Below, in pieces: positions 59,556 to 64,000 of a stretch of DNA of 64,000 bases (its first letter is position 1; each line of letters opens with the position of its first letter). The position numbers were made by a program, and so were the translations under genes. The stretch is from Pseudoscardovia radai (GTDB lineage Bacteria; Actinomycetota; Actinomycetes; Actinomycetales; Bifidobacteriaceae), in assembly GCF_002259605.1 (NCBI RefSeq), contig NZ_MWWR01000002.1, positions 1 through 64,000 of the forward strand. Direction: 5' to 3'. A model generated the notes under the pieces. That model ran no database searches, was not told where the DNA came from, and saw nothing but the letters and a program-made list of their open reading frames with translations.

Positions 59556-60041
59556 TCAGGCCGCGTGAACCCTCATGTAGTGCATGGCGGCCTTGCGCTG
59601 GTCCTTCTCGAGGCGGTCGATGTAGACATGGCCGTCGAGGTGGTCGGTTTCGTGCTGGAGCATGCGAGCCATGATGCCCTCGCCCTCGAGTACTACGCGC
59701 TCGCCCTTGAGGTTGATGCCCTCAACCTTCGCGTAATTGGCACGACGCGTCTTGAACCACAGGCCGGGAAGCGACAGGCATCCCTCGTCACCGTACTGCT
59801 CCCCCTTGAGCTCCAGCACCTTGGGGTTGAGCAGGTAACCGATCTTGCCCTCCACGTTGTAGGAGAAGGCGCGCAGGCCCACGCCGATCTGGTTGGCCGA
59901 CACGCCGGCGCGGCCGGGGTCATCGACGGTGTCGAGAAGATCGCGCACGAGCCTTTCGACACCCGGCGTGATCTTGGTAATCGGATCGCACGGCGTGCGA
60001 AGCACCGGATCGGGGACGACGCGAATCTCTCGAACAGTCAC
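59556..60041 (-). CDS. def: Peptide deformylase
   Basis: A 161-residue metallohydrolase removing the formyl group from nascent proteins. Motif 1 is 'GVSANQIG' (S48-Q51; family GxxAAxQ-like with Ser replacing Ala), motif 2 'EGCLSLPG' (metal Cys), and motif 3 'QHETDHLDG' (HExxH). The start is taken at a GTG (60041) because it has AGGAG six bases upstream; an ATG 33 nt earlier lacks a site. It lies downstream of fadD behind a terminator. Confidence 0.94.
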   Translation of the reverse strand: MTVREIRVVPDPVLRTPCDPITKITPGVERLVRDLLDTVDDPGRAGVSANQIGVGLRAFSYNVEGKIGYLLNPKVLELKGEQYGDEGCLSLPGLWFKTRRANYAKVEGINLKGERVVLEGEGIMARMLQHETDHLDGHVYIDRLEKDQRKAAMHYMRVHAA

Positions 60042-60387
60042 AGCGGACTCCTGTCTCGTATTTGTTTGTTGCATGACGCATCGAAGGATGCCGCAGGTGC
60101 ATAAGGACGCGCCGGGGGGCGCGCCGTCAGGCATCCGCGTGGGCATCCGACGATAGCGGACCTTTCCCGATAATAGTGCTCCCGCCCGGACGGGGCGGGA
60201 GCACTGAGCCCCATAAGGGTACGGGGGCAAGGCACGGGTCGAGGGCACGGGGCAGCATGTGGACGGAGCGGCGAAGCGGGGCGTCGTCCATACGGGCGAG
60301 GCCCCGCCTAGTCAGTCCAGCGATGTCAGCCCCAGCGATGTCAACCCACGCCGATATCAGCCCACGGCGATATCAGTAACCGCGATA
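60042..60387. other. Intergenic region between def and fadD
   Basis: About 345 bases holding the fadD terminator and most of a 15-16 bp tandem repeat; the rest shows nothing recognised. Confidence 0.5.
60175..60205 (-). terminator. Terminator after fadD
   Basis: A perfect 13-bp stem AGTGCTCCCGCCC / GGGCGGGAGCACT with a GGACG loop, followed on the minus strand by ATTATCGGG. Confidence 0.7.
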
Positions 60388-60397
60388 TCAATCAACG
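60320..60397. repeat. Five degenerate 15-16 bp tandem repeats at the 3' end of fadD
   Basis: Units begin at 60320, 60335, 60350, 60366 and 60382 and share GCGAT(G/A)TCA followed by a C/A-rich half (gtcagcccca, gtcaacccac, atcagcccac, atcagtaacc, atcaatcaac). The last unit covers the fadD stop codon. Confidence 0.7.
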
Positions 60398-62565
60398 GTG
60401 GGTTGGGTCTTCGCATCGGAGGACGGTGCGGCGCCCGTCGCCTCCGTGCCGCGAGCCACACCATCGTCGGTGCGCGCAGCGGAATCCGCCGCGGCATCGT
60501 CGGACGGGGCATCATCGCCGGTTGCCACATCGTCCGAGGCCCCGTCACCGGACGGGGCGGCGGACGATGCGCCGAAACGGTCCTTGACCTGCGCCGCAGT
60601 CTGGCCGATGCGCTCCTTGGCCTGGTCGAGGTAGGGGCTGATGGCGTCGATCGTCTCCTCCGCCTTGTTCTGCGCGATCTGTCCGGCCTTATCGGTCGCG
60701 TCGAGAATCTTGGCGCTGAACGGGGCGGGGATGGTGCTCGGCTTGGGCGCGTACAGCACCGTGTCGATCAGCGAACGGTACTTCTTGATGACGGCGGGGC
60801 GCACCACCTTGAGGCTCGGCGTGAGCGTGCCGTCGTCCGTCGTGAACTCCTCGGGGAGGATTTCGAACTTGCGCACGGACTCCGCACGCGACACCGTGGC
60901 GTTCGCCTTGTCGACGTACTGCTGGACGAAGGCGCGCACGGCGGGGTTCGATGCCGCCTGCTCCAGCGTCATCGTGGTGTCGAGGCCCGCGGATTCCAGC
61001 CATGTGGCGAGCATGCCGGGGTCGAGCGTCACGATGGCGGAGACGAAGGGCTTTCCGTTGCCCAGCACCACGGCCTGTCCGACGACGGGGCAGGATTCGA
61101 TGATCTCCTGGAGCGGCTCCGGCGATACGTTCTTGCCACCGGCCGTGATGATGATGTTCTTCTTACGTCCGGTGATGGTGATGTAGCCGTCGTCGTCGAT
61201 CGAGGCGAGGTCGCCGGTCAGAAGCCATCCGTCCCTGAAGGCCTCGCGCGTGTGCTCCGGATCGTTGCGGTAGCCGAGGAATACCATGGGGCCCTTGATC
61301 TCGAGCTCGTCATCGTCCGCGAGGCGAACGCTGATGCCGGGGCCGGGGCACCCGACGGTGCCGATCTTGTTAAGCGCCTGGGTGTTGACGACGCACGGGG
61401 CGGACGTCTCGGTCATTCCGTAGCCCTGGATGAACGTGATGTCATCCAGTCCGTTGAAGAAGTGGCCAAGGTCCTCGTTAAGCGGGGCGCCGCCGCAGGC
61501 GAGCCAATGCAGGTTCGGGCCGAGGGCGGTGCGCAGCGATCCACCGACGGCGCTCTGATAGAAGCGGTGGCGCAGGCGCTCGATGGGGCCGTGCATACGC
61601 CCCTCCTGCTCCGCCTTGTCCCAGGCGACGAAATGCTTCGTCGCACGGGCGAAGACGCGTCCCTTGAATCCCGCGCCGGCCTTCTGCGATGCGGCGTTGT
61701 ACACCTTCTCGAACACGCGGGGCACGCCGAGCAGCAGCGTGGGCTTGAACTCGCGCAGGTCCACCAGCAGGTGGCGTGCGTCGGAGACGTAGCCGATGAT
61801 GCCGTTGCCGCCCATCATGGTGTACTGGATGTACCGGGCGAAGCAGTGCGCCAGTGGCAGGAAGAGCAGGAGGCGCGCCGTGTCGGTGCCGGGGGCGCCG
61901 AGCATGTCGGGCAGCACGTCGTATCCGTCGAAGGCGACGGAGAGGAAGTTCCGGCTTGACAACATGACGCCCTTGGGTTTGCCGGTGGAGCCGGAGGTGT
62001 ACACAATGGTGGCGAGGTCGTCGGCCTTGACCTGGGCGATCGCCTCGTCGAGGGTGGCCTCGTCGACGCCGTCGCCGAATTCTCGGACCGCCTCGATGCC
62101 GCCGGACTGGAAGTTGAAGACGTAGGTGAGGCGCACCCCATCCTCACCGCGCACGGCCTCGAGGGTGTGCGTGCGCGCGTCGCCGTAGGTGAAGGCGACG
62201 ATGGGGTCTACCTCGCGCGTCAGGGCGGAGGCCTGTGCTTCGGAATCGGTCTCGTAGATCGGAACCGTCACCGCGCCGATGGCGTTGGATGCGAAGTCGA
62301 TAAGGCCCCACTCGTAGCAGGTCGGCGAGTAGACGACGATGGCGTCGCCCTTCGACACGCCGAGGGCGAGCAGGCCGCGGGCGACGGAGCGCGCCTCGGC
62401 GAGCATGTCCTCCGCCGTGACGTATGTCCATTCCTGGCGGGGGCCGCTTTTGTGGGCGGCGACGTAATCGGACGGCAGCCGATCCGCCCTGTTGGCGAGC
62501 AGGGAGTAGATGGTGTCGTCATCGGTGGTCTTGCTGATGGCTGGAACTGAGAATTCACGCAACAT
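60388..62565 (-). CDS. fadD: Long-chain fatty acid-CoA ligase (AMP-forming)
   Basis: A 725-residue ANL-superfamily enzyme activating fatty acids through an acyl-AMP. The AMP motif 'TIVYTSGSTGKPKGVML' , 'FIQGYGMTETSAPCV', 'GWLLTGDLASIDDDGYITITGRKKNIIIT' and the C-terminal lysine region 'LTPSLKVVRPAVIKKY' are clear. The start at 62565 ('MLREFSVPAIS') matches relatives of this type; an ATG 12 nt earlier is possible. Residues after ~625 form an Ala/Asp/Ser tail of about 100. Bifidobacteria do not degrade fatty acids by beta-oxidation, so it probably channels exogenous acids into lipids. Confidence 0.93.
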   Translation of the reverse strand: MLREFSVPAISKTTDDDTIYSLLANRADRLPSDYVAAHKSGPRQEWTYVTAEDMLAEARSVARGLLALGVSKGDAIVVYSPTCYEWGLIDFASNAIGAVTVPIYETDSEAQASALTREVDPIVAFTYGDARTHTLEAVRGEDGVRLTYVFNFQSGGIEAVREFGDGVDEATLDEAIAQVKADDLATIVYTSGSTGKPKGVMLSSRNFLSVAFDGYDVLPDMLGAPGTDTARLLLFLPLAHCFARYIQYTMMGGNGIIGYVSDARHLLVDLREFKPTLLLGVPRVFEKVYNAASQKAGAGFKGRVFARATKHFVAWDKAEQEGRMHGPIERLRHRFYQSAVGGSLRTALGPNLHWLACGGAPLNEDLGHFFNGLDDITFIQGYGMTETSAPCVVNTQALNKIGTVGCPGPGISVRLADDDELEIKGPMVFLGYRNDPEHTREAFRDGWLLTGDLASIDDDGYITITGRKKNIIITAGGKNVSPEPLQEIIESCPVVGQAVVLGNGKPFVSAIVTLDPGMLATWLESAGLDTTMTLEQAASNPAVRAFVQQYVDKANATVSRAESVRKFEILPEEFTTDDGTLTPSLKVVRPAVIKKYRSLIDTVLYAPKPSTIPAPFSAKILDATDKAGQIAQNKAEETIDAISPYLDQAKERIGQTAAQVKDRFGASSAAPSGDGASDDVATGDDAPSDDAAADSAARTDDGVARGTEATGAAPSSDAKTQPTVD

Positions 62566-62873
62566 GCCACCAATCATATGCGTCCGGAAATGCCGTGCTT
62601 TGTAGCTTTTTCCAATTGTTCACACCGTGTCGGAGCCGATGGCGGGCCGCAATGGAGCCGGAGACGGACAGCGCAGAGGCGGGACGGGGCAGACGATGGG
62701 AGGGCAGACGATGGGAGGGATGGGGCGAGCGACGCGGAAAGGCGGAGGGGATCTGCGACGGGGCCGGACGATGGGGTCCGGCGGGGCAATGCCCCGACGG
62801 TCGGCAATGCGCAGCGACGGCGCGGCGCATGGCATCTGCCATCGGCCACGCCGTCGCTGTGCCGGCCGCTCCG
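62566..62873. other. Intergenic region between the DUF6459-like gene and fadD
   Basis: About 310 bases, GC-rich. A 15-bp unit (ggcagacgatgggag) repeats at 62688-62719. The fadD promoter should be at the left; a TACAAA box lies ~30 nt from the start. No gene seen. Confidence 0.5.
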
Positions 62874-63506
62874 TCAGCCGATGTCACACAGGGTGCACAT
62901 CCAGCGGCTCCCCTGCCTCTCCCATTTCATGCTCGACCAGCATCGCCTCACATCCACCATCATGGACACATTGATGTCCATGATGTCGCGCGATTTGACG
63001 ATGGACCGGACCCGGCGCGAGACAGGCGGCGCCTCGACGCCGCGGAGCTTGCCCATGCGGCGGCACAGCCAGCTGGTTTTCTTCGATGAGATATACGGCT
63101 GGCATTCCGCAATAAGCGAGGACAGTGACACGAGTTTCGTGACATAGCTCCCTTCGATGAACCGATGCAGGCCGTCGGGGCTGAGACGGCCGCGGACCAC
63201 GTCGATGACGAGGGTGGCGATGGACGCCGCCACGTAGGAGACGCGCAGGGATTCGTCGATGTCGAGGTCCTCCTCGGAGACGTAGCTCACGCGTATCGGC
63301 ACCGGCTGGGGAGACAGGCCAATGGGCAGATGGGCCTCGATGTATCCGTCGCCGATCAGACACGTGGTGGCGTCGACGACGCGCCGTGCGCTTTCCCAAC
63401 TGGTCTCCGAATGCAAGGGGCTGCGTCTGCCGGGCGAAGCCGGCTTCGTCGGCGCATGCGTCCGGTCCGGATGTGTCCGTTCTGAGGGATGTGAGGGATG
63501 GGTCAT
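62874..63506 (-). CDS. DUF6459-like actinobacterial protein
   Basis: A 210-residue cytoplasmic protein. The N-terminal ~60 residues are Pro/His/Ser-rich. The C-terminal ~140 form an alpha/beta domain: 'LVIDVVRGRLSPDGLHRFI', 'YVTKLVSLSSLI', 'RRVRSIVKSRDIMDINVSMMVD' and a final 'MKWERQGSRWMCTLCDIG'. This end pattern (a strand with W-x-C-T near the C-terminus) is like DUF6459 proteins coded near secA in other actinobacteria. Function unknown. The ATG at 63506 follows AGAGAAGAG. Confidence 0.65.
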   Translation of the reverse strand: MTHPSHPSERTHPDRTHAPTKPASPGRRSPLHSETSWESARRVVDATTCLIGDGYIEAHLPIGLSPQPVPIRVSYVSEEDLDIDESLRVSYVAASIATLVIDVVRGRLSPDGLHRFIEGSYVTKLVSLSSLIAECQPYISSKKTSWLCRRMGKLRGVEAPPVSRRVRSIVKSRDIMDINVSMMVDVRRCWSSMKWERQGSRWMCTLCDIG

Positions 63507-64000
63507 GGTGCTCTTCTCTTTTTCTCTCGCGCATGGGCTGCCATGCGTGCAGCCGGCTGCATGCCTCGGCGCGACGTCCCTATCAATAATCCGTCACAGC
63601 CGTTGTGGCCTGCCGTCGGTCTACGGCTATCAGGTTTCCGTCCATCCGACGCCTTCTGGGCGCCCTCAGGCGACGTCCCGCTCCCCCGATGGCGCTGTGG
63701 CGCCGACGACGTCGCGATACGCGCGGCATCCCGACGGTCCACCCTTGCGCCCGTCGAAGCGCCGCACCCTCCATTGTGACGGATGAAGGGACGCGGCAGG
63801 AGCCAAAATCGAAAAAACGCACACTTTGGGGGTCGAGTGTGCACGAACAGACACGAAACGTTCGATAAAGGCGATGCGCGATGCGCACGAGGCGGAACGC
63901 ACGGACCATCTGGCACACCCCGACCCATGGACGCGACACGCCTCGAACGGTGCGGGTCCGCCGCCGACAATAATCGCGCCCATGTGCTCAGGAAAGATGC
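63507..64000. other. Window end, no convincing gene
   Basis: About 490 bases. Frames on both strands are Arg/Ser/Pro-rich shadows without ribosome sites. A GC drop near 63800-63880 includes cgaaaaaacgcacac and gttcgataaagg, which could be a promoter for a gene beyond the window. Confidence 0.4.

Noticed and set aside
63854-63870. Possible second LexA box (cgaaacgttcga)
   Set aside because: Half-sites are not spaced by four bases as in TCGAAC-N4-GTTCGA; only one half matches.
63503-63970. 155-codon minus frame at the window end
   Set aside because: Overlaps the DUF6459-like start by a few bases, Arg/Ser/Pro-rich, no site and no homology recognised.

Overview
The window is a high-GC actinobacterial chromosome segment, most likely from Bifidobacterium or a close relative. 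This rests on gene order and fusions, not on a database search. Supporting features are a eukaryotic-type UDP-glucose pyrophosphorylase (UgpA), a Cmk-Der fusion, a TrpC-TrpB fusion, a fused PafB-PafC-like regulator, no tat genes beside helY and no secDF beside yajC. Several blocks keep the Mycobacterium order: thrS-HIT-pgsA-acyltransferase-pimA; yebC-ruvCAB-yajC-apt; sucCD-DUF6350-purH; and MerR-GarA-DUF881-SBP-DUF881-pgsA.

Layout, left to right. 1-3.8 kb: two tandem surface-type paralogues, the first cut by the window edge, sharing a near-identical central block and unrelated tails. 4-10 kb: thrS and a phosphatidylinositol/mannoside lipid cluster. 10-14.8 kb: yebC, the Holliday-junction genes ruvC, ruvA and ruvB with a perfect SOS-box-like palindrome between ruvC and ruvA, yajC and apt. 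15-21.3 kb: sucC, sucD, a DUF6350 membrane protein, purH and a DUF3017-like protein. 21.4-23.2 kb (minus): a small membrane protein and a MIP channel. 23.5-26.4 kb: an RluB-type pseudouridine synthase and the cmk-der fusion. 26.4-27.0 kb: a hairpin-rich non-coding stretch with a ~98 bp imperfect direct repeat, then tRNA-Pro(GGG). 27.4-35.6 kb: ugpA, pafBC-like, a small membrane protein, helY, rbpA and a HAD phosphatase. 35.7-36.7 kb: a relatively AT-rich gene-poor gap.

From 36.7 kb to 63.5 kb essentially all genes are on the minus strand. They comprise MerR/FHA/DUF881/SBP/DUF881/pgsA (signalling plus envelope), interleaved histidine and tryptophan genes with rpe and lgt, rlmN, then the translation and lipid cluster cdsA-frr-pyrH-tsf-rpsB, followed by def, a long-chain acyl-CoA synthetase and a DUF6459-like protein. 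The last ~0.5 kb shows no convincing gene.

The genes are mostly housekeeping: anionic lipid synthesis, DNA repair, purine, His and Trp synthesis, ribosome function and envelope biogenesis. No transposase, integrase, prophage, CRISPR array or restriction-modification system was seen. The least explained features are the tandem paralogues with interchangeable-looking tails, the structured repeat region at 26.4-26.8 kb, the very long low-complexity N-terminus of the second DUF881 protein, and the recurrent acidic Ala/Asp/Ser tails on many proteins.
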